The notes: generated from the letters alone by a model not told the origin. Positions 1 through 11,080 are shown, counted from the stretch's first letter. The stretch: DNA of 64,000 nt from Panorpa germanica (GCA_963678705.1 CAVMBN010000120.1:1-64000), one strand, 5' to 3'. A program made the numbers and translations.

Positions 1-29
1 GAATATTGATTTATTTAAATAATTAAAAA

Positions 30-673
30 TTAACCACTTTCTGAATGAAATATTTCTTTACCGTTATCATTAAATTGTATCTCTTCATCTCGGAGATATT
101 CAACTTCCTCATAATGTTCCAAATCTATATCCTGTAATGTATTGATTGCATTAATAAGCACGCAGAAATGTATTTAGTATATATGTTCATCACATACCAA
201 TTTTGGTTTACATGTCGGCACATTCATCATCCCTGTCATTACAGTATCCCCCACAAACGATACAATTTTCTCCTCAGACAAGGATAATTTTGTGGAGGTG
301 GCTGGACCGCCTCCAGTCTGCCTCCTGTAACTGCTAATAGCAGCAGCTTTCCTTTTAGCGGAATGCTTCATGTCACTCCAACACTAAAAGTAAAGATTGT
401 GAATATTAACTAAAAAATAACGTGAAAATTGTCAAAATTAGCAAAAATTGAAAATACTTTTTTCCACTCGTCGGCACTTTTATGTGAACCCGGAATGTTG
501 TTAAGTCCTTCTGCTATGCCTTCCCACATTTCATGCAGCCGCTGCTTTGTGATAACATTGGTGAATTTTCCTTTCACCAAAGCTTCATTATCTTTCAGAC
601 AGCCCATTAAATATTCTTTTTGTGTTTCGGACACGTTGCTCTTTCTTGTATGTTTTTCAATAACTTGATTCAT
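30..673 (-). CDS. Myb/SANT-like DNA-binding protein, three exons
   Basis: Three exons on the minus strand: 673-458, 383-198 and 131-30. Junctions are seen directly: AAAAAA|GTATTT to TTTTAG|TGTTGG, and TTG|GTATGT to TTACAG|GATATA. The reading frame holds across both. The N-terminal 85 residues or so have the spacing of a Myb/SANT-like (zeste-type) domain: SNVSETQKEYL, LVKGKFT, LHEMWEGIAEGLN, DEWKKCWSD. A basic stretch (KRKAAAISSYRR) and a TGGGP motif follow, as in this insect family. The C-terminus is acidic. AATAAA on the minus strand at 15-10 lies just past the stop, so the gene looks complete at about 160-170 aa. Such genes occur as companions of PIF/Harbinger transposases and as free host genes. 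No transposase is visible here, so which of the two this is remains open. Confidence 0.7.
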
Positions 674-1083
674 TTTTATCTAAAGTAGAATCCTAAGAAT
701 AGATATAGATATAATAATCCTAGAATATTCCTTACTTGCTGCACTAAAATGAACTAAGCAAAATGAATAAAAGCAAAATGAACTAAAATAATTTTAATAT
801 ATTTACTTACTGTACCTTAATTATTTGTTGTACTTGTAGAAATGAACTGAAATATATTATCCTAAATCTTATATCTTTATCTTATCTTATATATTAAATA
901 AATAAACAATGAATTCCCGCATTTACTAAAATTCAAAACGTTCTACACAGTCGAGTGGAGAATATAAGTTTCGATCACATTCAGGAATAGTGTTTTCAAT
1001 TGTGATCGAATCTTACTTCACTCGTTTCGATCGAATCTGTTCGATTACGAGCATTGCTCGTAAAACTCAGGAATAGGGCCCCA
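674..1083. mobile_element. possible terminus of a PIF/Harbinger-like element
   Basis: This stretch has no gene. At 971-1009 there is a short inverted motif (TCGATCACA / TGTGATCGA). A CAGGAATAG motif appears at 982-990 and again at 1068-1076, where it runs into GGGCCCC. On the minus strand the edge reads GGGGCCCTATTCCTGAG, a plausible terminal repeat of a DNA transposon. The host duplication begins four bases further right, at 1087, so the element ends at or very near the duplication edge. The other end is outside the window, so the assignment is inferred from the neighbouring Myb/SANT gene and the G/C-rich tip. Confidence 0.35.
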
Positions 1084-1086
1084 GAT

Positions 1087-1134
1087 CTGTTAAATGTCTA
1101 TCTAGCTAGAAATCCAAACTTTATTTAGAACATT
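1087..1134. repeat. left remnant of host duplication copy A
   Basis: This piece of 48 bp matches 49188-49235 with only one difference seen. It belongs to an exportin-6 intron. It is separated from the rest of copy A (from 30431 on) by the Polinton, which inserted immediately after the AACATT at 1129-1134. Confidence 0.9.
1129..1134. repeat. Polinton target-site duplication, left (AACATT)
   Basis: AACATT stands directly outside both element tips (1129-1134 and 30431-30436). It is present once at the unoccupied paralogous site 49230-49235. Six-base target duplications are the rule for Polintons/Mavericks. Confidence 0.93.
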
Positions 1135-2102
1135 AGTAGGTTAGTAGGGCGGGTTCTAGGACAGTTTAGAAGTTGAGTTGGAAATTATTGGTGGTGGGGA
1201 TGCATTTAGGTCACGATATGCAGAGGGGGCGTGGCTAGACTTGGAAGAATGTAAAAGGGGGGGTAAGGGTGGGGTGAGGAGTGAGGTGGCGTGGCTAGAC
1301 AATGTTGGGGGTAATAGTGGGGTAATATGAAAGAGTGAGATAGCGATAATAAGTATTACGTGTGTGTGTTAGTATAAGCAATAGTGATAAAGAGTGAGAT
1401 ACCGATATTAATTCTTATGTTTGATTTGTTATTTGTTATAAGATTATGACGTTGTAGATGCAAAAGTGTTAGTTATATGTTATAATGACGTTATATTACA
1501 CATGGTGGGAATATTTTCCAAACGTCGACAAATTTTTTTGTTATACATTTCATGTTTTAGTTAAATGTAGAGGGCCGGATTGGGTATTGTTGTATTAGAT
1601 TATTTATTTAAGTATACTAAAAGTTATAATATACGTACATTATATCATTGATGATTGTCAAAGCATACAGTTATTTTTTTATGTGTTGTAATAATCATAA
1701 AGTCTTATAAGTCAGACAATGGTGTTGTTTTACATATATGAGGTTATAACACCACAGTAACTGTTAAAATAGTAGGAGGATATTTTATTATACAAATTTA
1801 TTAGGTAGCGGTTTGATCCATATGTATGAGGCTATATAGGTTGTGGATAATAGTAGAATCACAATTAGCTAAACCAAAAGCTCTAACTTAAGTTGAAACA
1901 AACTTTTTAAAATAAAACTGCTCGAAGGGTCGGGGCCCCCGAGAATTTGAATGCGCGGGGACGATAGAATTAAGAATTGATAGTCTGATGGTAAATATAT
2001 TATAGTATTAAATAAGTAAAGTGCTACCCTGTTAAATTTAGAAACCAACATCAGCCCGAGAGACGTCATTGAAGTTGTAAAAGCATTGATTGTTATCAAG
2101 TT
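1135..2102. other. outer non-coding part of left Polinton arm
   Basis: No coding frame that I can support. The stretch contains G-rich runs at 1190-1325 and AT-rich sequence beyond. Its mirror is 29463-30430. I see no recognised promoter or repeat apart from the terminal inverted repeat itself. Confidence 0.6.
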
Positions 2103-2477
2103 TTGTTGTATTGCTACCCACATCGCAAATTGAACATAGCTCGGGGTATTTGTGTTCATAAATTATTCTTATGCAAAGCGGGGAACTACTGTATTCAAAA
2201 TATAAGTTCTGATGATGAGTGCAGTGATTTTGAAAGTGATATTACTGGGTCCAACGATGAAATAGAGTTTATAAATGGTACTGAAGAAACTGTGTGTAGT
2301 TATATTTCAGACTCTGTCTGTGAAGAAATCGCCATTGGTCATGAGGAAATTTATATATCTGACTGTGAAAATATTTCAAATTTAGATTCAGATTGTGAAT
2401 TAATTGAAGAAACTGTTGATATATCTGACGATAACAACGAAATCATAGAAATCGTTGACTCTGAAGAAGAAGGTTAG
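2103..2477 (+). CDS. Polinton arm ORF A: acidic protein with IGHEEI motif
   Basis: Open frame of 124 aa, unrecognised. The first 35 residues or so are basic and cysteine-containing. The rest is strongly acidic, rich in D, E, S and I. It contains IGHEEIYI near residue 78 and ends in EIIEIVDSEEEG. The hydrophobic tetrads next to acidic/Ser runs resemble SUMO-interacting motifs. That is inference only. The identical frame lies at 29088-29462 in the right arm. It shares IGHEEI and the acidic tail style with the ORF at 5969-6325. Confidence 0.5.
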   Translation: MLYCYPHRKLNIARGICVHKLFLCKAGNYCIQNISSDDECSDFESDITGSNDEIEFINGTEETVCSYISDSVCEEIAIGHEEIYISDCENISNLDSDCELIEETVDISDDNNEIIEIVDSEEEG

Positions 2478-2547
2478 TCAGTGATTATAGAAAAGTACTA
2501 AAATTGGAAGTGATTGATTGTATTAAGATTAAGTTAAGCGTATTTTT

Positions 2548-2961
2548 ATGAAAATGTATATTAAAAATTTTTCTCCACGTTTATTATTTGAAATAAATGA
2601 AGGTGAACATATGTTTATTTTACCTAGACTATTAAATATTGAAGTAAATTTTAATTTATTTTTAGATAGAAAAGAATTGTTATTATTGATATTAATTGAT
2701 AATATAAGTAAGATATATTTAAACATAATATATATATCAAATAAATTTAATTTAGGCATTGATTTAAAGTTAAATTGTGGATTACAGTGTCATTTGTTAA
2801 TAGATTTAAATATGTTTAATCAATTTAAATTCTTTGATGAAATTATAATCAATCAGAATAATTTCTGTGAAACTTTTAGAGCCGGGTTACTTTTTATATC
2901 TGAATTTGGAGACCCTGGATATGAGAGCCAAGACTCACTTGATTGGATTCTTAATGATTAA
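2548..2961 (+). CDS. Polinton arm ORF B, 137 aa, unknown
   Basis: Unrecognised frame of 137 aa starting MKMYIKNFSPRLLFEINEGE. It is rich in I, L, N and F and alternates hydrophobic and polar residues in a way that suggests beta strands. There is no signal peptide, no long membrane segment and no motif I can name. It follows ORF A by 70 bases on the same strand. An identical copy is at 28604-29017 in the other arm, and since arms equalise with each other this does not prove selection. Confidence 0.45.
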   Translation: MKMYIKNFSPRLLFEINEGEHMFILPRLLNIEVNFNLFLDRKELLLLILIDNISKIYLNIIYISNKFNLGIDLKLNCGLQCHLLIDLNMFNQFKFFDEIIINQNNFCETFRAGLLFISEFGDPGYESQDSLDWILND

Positions 2962-4441
2962 TTTTATTGCACTAATTACTAATAGATTGTAAATTTTGTT
3001 GTACATAGAAAATATATCCAAATAAGGATAATTCATAAAGTATAAGGGTGCTAATTCATCCATTGAATTTACATGACTTGAACAATATGAATACAAAATT
3101 GCATGACTTAACCAAATATGGGCACAAAATTTTTATAGTACACTTTTATAGAAATTAAGACATAGTACATAAACCCATTACCAAACAGTTTAACTCGGTC
3201 TCGGTTTGATCGGTCAAGTTCGTCGATTCTCGCCATTTGCTATTTCATTTGACAGTTGTTACATTGTTTCGTTCCATACACTTATAAAAAATAGTTTTAG
3301 ATACATTCTTTTATCTCAAGTTATATTTAAATAATAAATATATATAATAAAATATTATATTCTTGTCTGAGCGACGAGTATTTTGAGCAATACCGTTAGT
3401 AGGTTAAAGCATATTATTTCTTCGCATATTATGATTTCTTAGCTATATTTAAAAACTTAAAAAGGCTCTACATTATGCCTGATATAATGCAGCACTTTAT
3501 ACAGCTTCATACATGTTTCTCATACGCACTCAAATAATACATTTTAGGGTATCAATAACTAACCCTATATATTCACAGGATGTTCTTATAAAACTGTCTT
3601 ATTTATATAATAAACTGTATTGTATCACTTAAACCTTTGTTTGTAATTATTATTAACTATAAACCACGTTTGTAGTTAACCTTTTTTTTTGATAAACAGT
3701 TTTTGTTTCTAATACATTACTCTACATCATATACAATGTTGAGATGTCAATATTCTATAGATTCTCTGCATAGTGTACTGTAGTGTACAATCTTTTGCTT
3801 TAGACACTTATATAAAAGAGATAGTAAAATAACAAATATATAATGAATTTTTATAAATTATTGAAATAGTTACGATAGATGTGTAAATATCTCTTATTGT
3901 ATTGCAATATATTAAAAAATAACTAAATATTTGAGGTTCTGGTAGCCAACTTTATAAACATACTTTTACAGAAATGAGGCTCCTATTTTCTAACTGTTTA
4001 CCGGACGTCTATATATTTTCTAAATTAAGCTATGTAAGTTAAGACAAAACTATCAGAAGACATTAAATAAAAAGCAACACGGATCCTATACCTTGGAACT
4101 GGTATGAGTAGCGTAATTTGTAAAATATAGGCCTTTGAAAAATTGTCAGAAGTTATCAGCTGTCAGGTAAGCAGTTACAAAATAGGAGCCTTTTAAGTCA
4201 TGGTTATCAAATATAACCTTTAGTGTCAGCAAGTAAGATGACATCCTGCAGAAATAATAAAATCCACTATACATTGTTAATGAACGCAGTCTTTAAAGTG
4301 TTTCTAGTTTAGATAAAAAGAAAATCGAAATATTATTTTGTGTAATTGTTTATTTTTGAAATTCATGTTCATATACAGCAAAAGTATAATAATACCTAAT
4401 AATTAACATTCTTTTGTCAAAAAATACTTAAACAATATTGC
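2962..4441. other. non-coding stretch of left arm
   Basis: About 1.5 kb without a coding frame I can support; the mirror stretch in the right arm is about 27151-28603. It holds AT-rich runs and a nested MITE at 3977-4191. Confidence 0.55.
3977..4191. mobile_element. MITE nested in left Polinton arm
   Basis: A 215-bp unit whose ends are imperfect inverted repeats of about 30 bp: AGGCTCCTATTTTCTAACTG on the left and the complement of AGGCTCCTATTTTGTAACTG on the right. The same unit is at 27373-27587 in the other arm. A diverged relative lies in intron 5 of LIN37 (about 46099-46262). I could not see a clear target duplication. Confidence 0.65.
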
Positions 4442-5903
4442 GTGGTGCTTTTGTGTTTAAAACAGGGCCGGTTTTACCATAAGGTGATTCCATGGAGTCT
4501 TAAGGAAATAATGCATTTGGAAATAAATATTAACAGATATAATCCTTTGCGGGGATCATCTTATATTGATTTACCAAAGAAAGTTAAAGATAAAAAGGCT
4601 ATAGTAAATGTAGTAAATAATGATCAAGCTTGCTTTATGTGGGCTATAACTTCATCATTGTATCCAGCATCAAAAAGTATGGATAGAGTTACATCATATC
4701 CACATTATTCAAAAGTACTTAATTCAAATGGTATAGAATTACCGATGAAATTAAAAGATATTAGAACATTTGAGAAGAATAATGATATAAGTGTGAATGT
4801 TTATGGACTTGAAAATAATTTCATTGTGGGACCGTTGCATCATACATCTAAAAAGAAGAAACAACATGTTAATTTATTGTATATTGAAGATTTGAGTAAT
4901 GGACATTATTGTTGGATTAAAAATATATCAAGATTAATAAGAAGTCAATTTACTAAGCATACTAGTAAACAATTTTTGTGTGATGGATGCTTTTCATTTT
5001 TTAACACAGAAGATCAGTTAAATAGACATTTAGAATATGATTGCAATAAGATATATACAATCCTTCCTTCTAAGTATAACGCTAAAGATAAATTGGGTAA
5101 TATGATATCTCAAAACATTTTAAAATTCGATAATCATAAGAATCAATTACGCGTTCCATTTGTGATATATGGAGATTTTGAAACATTATTAAAACCCATT
5201 AGTACTTGTTATCCTGAAACTAATACATCATTTTCAAATAATATTCAAATTCATGAACCATATTAAATGTTCCTTTAATGATTCCTTAAGTAAGTTTGTT
5301 ACGTACAGAGGTATTAATTGCGTTAAAGTATTTATTGAAACAATAACTGAAGACGCTAAACAAATTTATAAAGTCTTAAATAAAGTGAAGCCTTTAAATA
5401 AATTATCTGATTGGCAAAAACAGGAATATGATGAAGCTTCTATTTGCCATATTTGTGAAGGTATCCTCAATGGTGATAAAGTGTTAGATCATTGTCATTT
5501 AACTGGTAATTACCGAGGAGCTGCTCATAATCATTGCAATTTAAAATTTACAATTCCAAAGTTTATACCTGTCATATTCCATAACTTAAGTAATTACGAT
5601 AGCTATATAATTGTAAAAGAATTAGGTAATGATAGTGAAAAAATTGAAGTTATTCCAGAAAATAAGGAAAAGTATATATCTTTTACGAAACATATTTTGG
5701 TGGAATCAAAAGTCGATAAAAATGATAAAGTTCATAACTGTTATATTAAACTTAGATTTATTGATTCTTTACGATTTATGCATTCTAGTTTAGAAACACT
5801 TGCAAAAAATTTATCCCCCATCAGTACCAACATGCTTAATAATCTTACAACCGTTATCCATTTTAAATTATATATTTCAGTTTCAAAATCAAAATATAAA
5901 TAA
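4442..5903 (+). pseudogene. Polinton DNA polymerase B, N-terminal and exonuclease region (fossil)
   Basis: Two overlapping open frames (4442-5266 and 5253-5903) match the N-terminal half of protein-primed family B polymerases of Polintons and adintoviruses. Visible landmarks are NNDQACFMWAI, GHYCWIKNISRL, a C-x2-C...H-x5-C zinc-finger-like segment (CDGCFSFFNTEDQLNRHLEYDC), the exonuclease motif YGDFETLL, and a treble-clef-like CHIC...DHCHLTGNYRGAAHNHCN segment. The family normally exceeds 1,000 aa, so this is a fossil part. The same region lies at 25824-27150 on the minus strand. Confidence 0.85.
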
Positions 5904-5968
5904 CAATTGCTTTTAAAAGTTCATTTATTTATAGAATTTTACATAAAAAATATACATTAATCACTATG

Positions 5969-6325
5969 TTATACTTTTACAATTTCGTCATCAGAGTCTA
6001 ACACTTCTACAATTTCATCGTCAGAGTCTAATATTTCAATAACTTCATTATCATCGTCTAATAATTCTATGATTTCCACTTCAGAATCTTCTTCCTGTAT
6101 TTCAATTTCTTCGTGACCTATTATTATTTCATCAGCATAACTCTCTATAATTTTCTCGTATGTCTTCTTTTCTTCATCCGTCATATCATCTGAATCACAA
6201 TCATCTATATCAAAATCGTCAGTTATATCCTGCACATAATATCTATCTTCACTGTCAATGCCGACGCGTATATCTCCCGAATTCAATAACCATGTTACGC
6301 CTGGAATATTCTTAAATCCGTTCAT
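5969..6325 (-). CDS. Polinton ORF C: acidic protein with tandem SIM-like repeats
   Basis: Open frame of 118 aa, unrecognised, running opposite to the polymerase pieces. It starts MNGFKNIPGVTWLLNSGDI. From residue 33 or so it is almost all acidic. The last 45 residues are near-repeats of a hydrophobic tetrad followed by LDSDDE or LDDDNE (IIELLDDDNE, VIEILDSDDE, IVEVLDSDDE). It also has IGHEEIEI, shared with ORF A. The hydrophobic-core-plus-acidic pattern is like SUMO-interacting motifs (inference). Near-identical copies are at 17075-17431 and 25402-25758. Confidence 0.5.
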   Translation of the reverse strand: MNGFKNIPGVTWLLNSGDIRVGIDSEDRYYVQDITDDFDIDDCDSDDMTDEEKKTYEKIIESYADEIIIGHEEIEIQEEDSEVEIIELLDDDNEVIEILDSDDEIVEVLDSDDEIVKV

Positions 6326-6566
6326 ACTATTAAACTTTAGCTTGAACTAAGAAAATATTACTCTGTAATTACAGCTCAACATCATCTCTATTTAAATGAC
6401 ATTTATGCATTAATTTACCCTCTCTACCACTCCATATTAAATACCACCTCCAACAACAGAATCTCCTTACATATGCATACATACATAAAAATACATAAGT
6501 GGGAATATACCGACTGCATTCACAGCTACATCGAGGATACGAACATAAACGATTGGCTTCCGGAAA

Positions 6567-7181
6567 TTGACGAAGAATGCAATAATTACGGCGTATCTTC
6601 TACACTCTCTAAGTGTACTTGATATATCAAAAACTTTAATATACGATTTTCATTATGATTTCATCAAAAAAAAAAAAGTCTATAAAGGTAATGCTAAATT
6701 GTTGTATACAGATACAGATTCATTAATATATCAAATTAAAACAGATGATATATATGACGATATTAAGTCAAAAACCAATATTTTATTTTTTATTATCATA
6801 CCCAGTAAACATTTTGGAGTATATTCTACTTAATTTCTATTACATATCATGAATTTTTTGTCTGGAACGTGTTCGTTTTCTATTCAGTCGTTCAAAGGAA
6901 AGGCCCTTTTTATAAGCTACAGACATTGCAACGACGGTTCACTGCTGAATTAAAAGCGGAGTAGGTTTATGATTTATGATGATTTGTTTAATACATATAA
7001 TATATTTTTAAATAGTATTGTAATGTATTTAAAAAATAAAAATATTGGTGTTTCGAAAGAGATTTTGACTCAATTTTTATTTTACGAATGTGAAGAGTTA
7101 AATTCTAATGATATATTATTAAAAATGATAATAATTTCAAACATGTCGTATATATTAGAAGAAATATCAAAACTATTGTAA
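6567..7181 (+). pseudogene. Polinton polymerase B palm fragment plus short helical ORF (fossil)
   Basis: The frame at 6567-6833 contains the family B polymerase motif C, YTDTDS, preceded by residues typical of the palm ([13 protein letters not shown]). A 70-aa frame at 6969-7181 (MIYDDLFNTYNIFLNSIVMY...) recurs in every copy of this unit, is predicted helical, and is unrecognised. Both recur at 16219-16833 and 24547-25160 on the minus strand. Confidence 0.65.
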
Positions 7182-9391
7182 TTACTTAATTTATAATATA
7201 TATATATATATAAATTTAAAATGTATATAATTCTTTTATTTATTTATTAGGGTATAACTACATCCATTAGAATCATAATATAACATATAATTACAATCAT
7301 AACAGTTTCTTATTTGACATGGAGGACCATCTCTTTGTATGTTTCCTTTGTTATAATGTTTGTAACATAATCGACGTCCTTGTATATTTTGATTTTCTCA
7401 AATGGTATAGAATTACCGATGAAATTAAAAGATATTAGAACATTTGAGAAGAATAATGATATAAGTGTGAATGTTTATGGACTTGAAAATAATTTCATTG
7501 TGGGACCGTTGCATTATACATCTAAAAAGAAGAAACAACATGTTAATTTATTGTATATTGAAGATTTGAGTAATGGACATTATTGTTGGATTAAAAAAAT
7601 ATATCAAGATTAATAAGAAGTCAATTTACTAAGCATATTAGTAAACAATTTTTGTGTGATGAGTTCATTTAGAATATGATTGCAATAAGATATATACAAT
7701 CCTTCCTTCTAAGTATAACGCTAAAGATAAATTGGGTAATATGATATCTCAAAACATTTTAAAATTCGATAATCATAAGAATCAATTACGCGTTCCATTT
7801 GTGATATATGGAGATTTTGAAACATTATTAAAACCTATTAGTACTTGTTATCCTGAAACTAATACATCATTTTCAAATAATATTCAAATTCATGAACCAT
7901 ATTCTTTTGCTTATTATATTAAATGTTCCTTTAATGATTTCTTAAGTAAGTTTGTTACGTACAGAGGTATTAATTGCGTTAAAGTATTTATTGAAACAAT
8001 ATACAGATACAGATTCATTAATATATCAAATTAAAACAGATGATATATATGACGATATTAAGTGTAATCTAGATAAATTTGATACATCTAATTATCCATT
8101 TAATAATGAATTTTCATTACCTTTAATGAACAAAGCTAAATTAGGCTTAATGAAAGATGAATGCGCGAGTAGTATAATTTGGGATACATTTGGGTATGTA
8201 CATATAATATATTTTTAAATAGTATTGTAATGTATTTAAAAAATAAAAATATTGGTGTTTCGAAAGAGATTTTGACTCAATTTTTATTTTACGAATGTGA
8301 AGAGTTAAATTCTAATGATATATTATTAAAAATGATAATAATTTCAAACATGTCGTATATATTAGAAGAAATATCAAAACTATTGTAATTACTTAATTTA
8401 TAATATATATATATATATAAATTTAAAATGTATATAATTCTTTTATTTATTTATTAGGGTATAACTACATCCATTAGAATCATAATATAACATATAATTA
8501 CAATCATAACAGTTTCTTATTTGACATGGAGGACCATCTCTTTGTATGTTTCCTTTGTTATAATGTTTGTAACATAATCGACGTCCTTGTATATTTTGAT
8601 TTTCTCAAATGGTATAGAATTACCGATGAAATTAAAAGATATTAGAACATTTGGGAAGAATAATGATATAAGTGTGAATGTTTATGGACTTGAAAATAAT
8701 TTCATTGTGGGACCGTTGCATTATACATCTAAAAAGAAGAAACAACATGTTAATTTATTGTATATTGAAGATTTGAGTAATGGACATTATTGTTGGATTA
8801 AAAAAATATATCAAGATTAATAAGAAGTCAATTTACTAAGCATATTAGTAAACAATTTTTGTGTGATGAGTTCATTTAGAATATGATTGCAATAAGATAT
8901 ATACAATCCTTCCTTCTAAGTATAACGCTAAAGATAAATTGGGTAATATGATATCTCAAAACATTTTAAAATTCGATAATCATAAGAATCAATTACGCGT
9001 TCCATTTGTGATATATGGAGATTTTGAAACATTATTAAAACCTATTAGTACTTGTTATCCTGAAACTAATACATCATTTTCAAATAATATTCAAATTCAT
9101 GAACCATATTCTTTTGCTTATTATATTAAATGTTCCTTTAATGATTTCTTAAGTAAGTTTGTTACGTACAGAGGTATTAATTGCGTTAAAGTATTTATTG
9201 AAACAATATACAGATACAGATTCATTAATATATCAAATTAAAACAGATGATATATATGACGATATTAAGTGTAATCTAGATAAATTTGATACATCTAATT
9301 ATCCATTTAATAATGAATTTTCATTACCTTTAATGAACAAAGCTAAATTAGGCTTAATGAAAGATGAATGCGCGAGTAGTATAATTTGGGA
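6994..9391 (+). repeat. tandem pair of 1,207-bp units inside the Polinton
   Basis: The unit 6994-8200 is repeated almost base for base at 8201-9391, an offset of 1,207. Each unit carries the short helical frame, a Cys-rich frame on the opposite strand, polymerase N-terminal and exonuclease pieces and a YTDTDS piece. The right arm matches only the first unit up to 7999. Confidence 0.9.
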
Positions 9392-9681
9392 GTTTGTTGG
9401 GTTAAGGTCAAAAAATGTATGCAATTGATATTGAGGGTTCATGCACAGCTAAAGCAAAAGGAATTAAGAAAAATATTGTAAACAAATTCAATATTAAAGA
9501 TAATGTAAATTGTTTATCTCAGGATAACATATTATTGATCACAATGAATACCTTTAAATCTATTAAGCATACAATTTATACTCAAATGATAAGTAAAGTA
9601 GGTCTTAGTGGAAATGATAATAAAAGATATGTATTAACTGATGGTATAAGTACTTTAGCACATGGACATTATAAAATTTAG
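7380..9681 (+). pseudogene. repeated polymerase B pieces ending in a C-terminal fragment (fossil)
   Basis: Frames at 7380-7613, 7732-8034 and 7952-8218 repeat at 8587-8820, 8939-9241 and 9159-9428. They carry the exonuclease motif YGDFETLL and the motif-C block [11 protein letters not shown]. The frame 9415-9681 has AKAKGIKKNIVNKFN, which resembles the C-terminal region of Polinton polymerases, and is present only once. All are fossil pieces of one polymerase gene. Confidence 0.75.
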
Positions 9682-10118
9682 TACTGATTTTAAGTTAAGT
9701 TTAAGTTTTGTATAAATTTATATCTGTTTTAGTTAAGATAATTAAAATGTATATTTATATAACAATTGAAAAATAGCATGATGATCATGTTAACTTTGAC
9801 TTTCCAAGTTTTCTAGAGTTTAATCAAGTTTGTAATTTATGTTGGGATTCAAATAAATATTCCTTTATGGTATAAGATAATTAAAATGTATATTTATATA
9901 ACAATTGAAAAATAGCATATTTGTAAATAAATAATAATATATAAACACAAACCATTGAGTTTTATTATTATAAGATTTAATACATCCATATAAAATAAGA
10001 TACACATATTTTATTAGTAATGTTTTGTTATATATAATTCTTATATGATTAACACTGGTCATAAGAGCTCTAATATATATATGCATAGACATATTAATGT
10101 ATGCGTACATAAAGTGGA
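9682..10118. other. AT-rich centre of the Polinton
   Basis: No gene seen. A 40-bp or longer segment (GATAATTAAAATGTATATTT...) occurs twice, near 9738-9778 and 9877-9918, a short direct repeat. Confidence 0.6.
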
Positions 10119-10438
10119 TGACAATTGTATACGTTATATGCAGGAGCAGTACCCAACTTGAACGTACTGGGAACGTAACTTGAACGTACTAGGAACGTAA
10201 CTTGCATGAACGTACTGGGAACTACGTTCCCATTACGTTCAAGTTACGTTCCCAGTACGTTCAAGTTGGGTACTGCTCCTGCATATAACGTATACAATTG
10301 TCATCAAACATTTTTGAACGTACTGGGAACGTAACTTAAACGTAATGGGAACGTAGTTCCCAGTACGTTCATGCAAGTTACGTTCCTAGTACGTTCAAGT
10401 TACGTTCCCAGTACGTTCAAGTTGGGTACTGCTCCTGA
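10119..10438. repeat. nested palindromes made of GAACGTACT-type repeats
   Basis: 10119-10305 is a near-perfect inverted repeat: it opens GATGACAATTGTATACG and closes with the complement. It is filled by units of about 20 bp built on GAACGTACTGGGAACGTAACT in both orientations. 10314-10438 then repeats the left part in reverse complement. The array abuts the Helitron tip at about 10439. It could fold into stable hairpins. It is not a CRISPR array: there are no unique spacers and the units alternate strand. Confidence 0.85.
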
Positions 10439-11080
10439 CCCGCTAGCTATATAAAAGAAAGACGGGTTTGTTGCAACACTTATAACTCGAGATCTGCTGA
10501 ACCAATATTCATGGTTATTGATTCGTTGGATTTGTCTTCGCCCCGAATAGCATAATACATCTTAAAAACAATGAAAATATATAAAACAAAGACGGGTTTG
10601 TTACAACACTTACAATAGCATAATACATCTTAAAAACAATGAAAATTCGAAATTTAAAAAACTCGACAATGAAAACTCGATACTTAATCATTTCAATAAA
10701 TGCTGATTTGTTTATTTCATGTCAAACATTTGTTGTCATGACAACATGTTGTAACAACTATCATTTGTGCGTTCAGAAATTTATTTTTTGTAAAATGTCT
10801 CGAAAGTTCAGGTACTGTTATATTTGTTTGTTTTAGACATTAATTTGTGTAGATTATTTATTAATTATTTAATTTTTAATTTCAGAAAATATTACCTAAG
10901 ATTTATTGTACAGGTTAACAAAAGTGTAAATGTCTTTTTATAGGTTATCTATAACTATAATTTTTTTTGATAAGCTATTCATATGTAGTGCTTATATACT
11001 CTTTGAGCTATTGTCTATGTCTCGAAAGTGGTTTCTTGTGGTTTTATGCGAGTGCACATTCAGTATTAATATTAATAACA

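Larger units (their letters stand above)
1135..7999 (+). repeat. left inverted arm of the Polinton
   Basis: This arm pairs with 30430-23713 read on the other strand. Over its first 2.8 kb position x pairs with 31565 minus x. The offset is about 165 further in because the left arm carries roughly 160 bp near 4420-4570 that the right arm lacks. Identity is very high throughout, with only scattered differences. Terminal repeats of Polintons are usually a few hundred bases to about 1 kb, so an arm of 6.8 kb is exceptional. The arms part company at 7998-7999. Confidence 0.9.

Noticed and set aside
10119-10438. Possible CRISPR array
   Set aside because: Repeats alternate in orientation and have no unique spacers; this is eukaryotic foldback DNA.
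10639-10836. 65-aa frame between the palindrome and the Helitron gene
   Set aside because: Short, with no family features; it lies in the Helitron 5' non-coding region.
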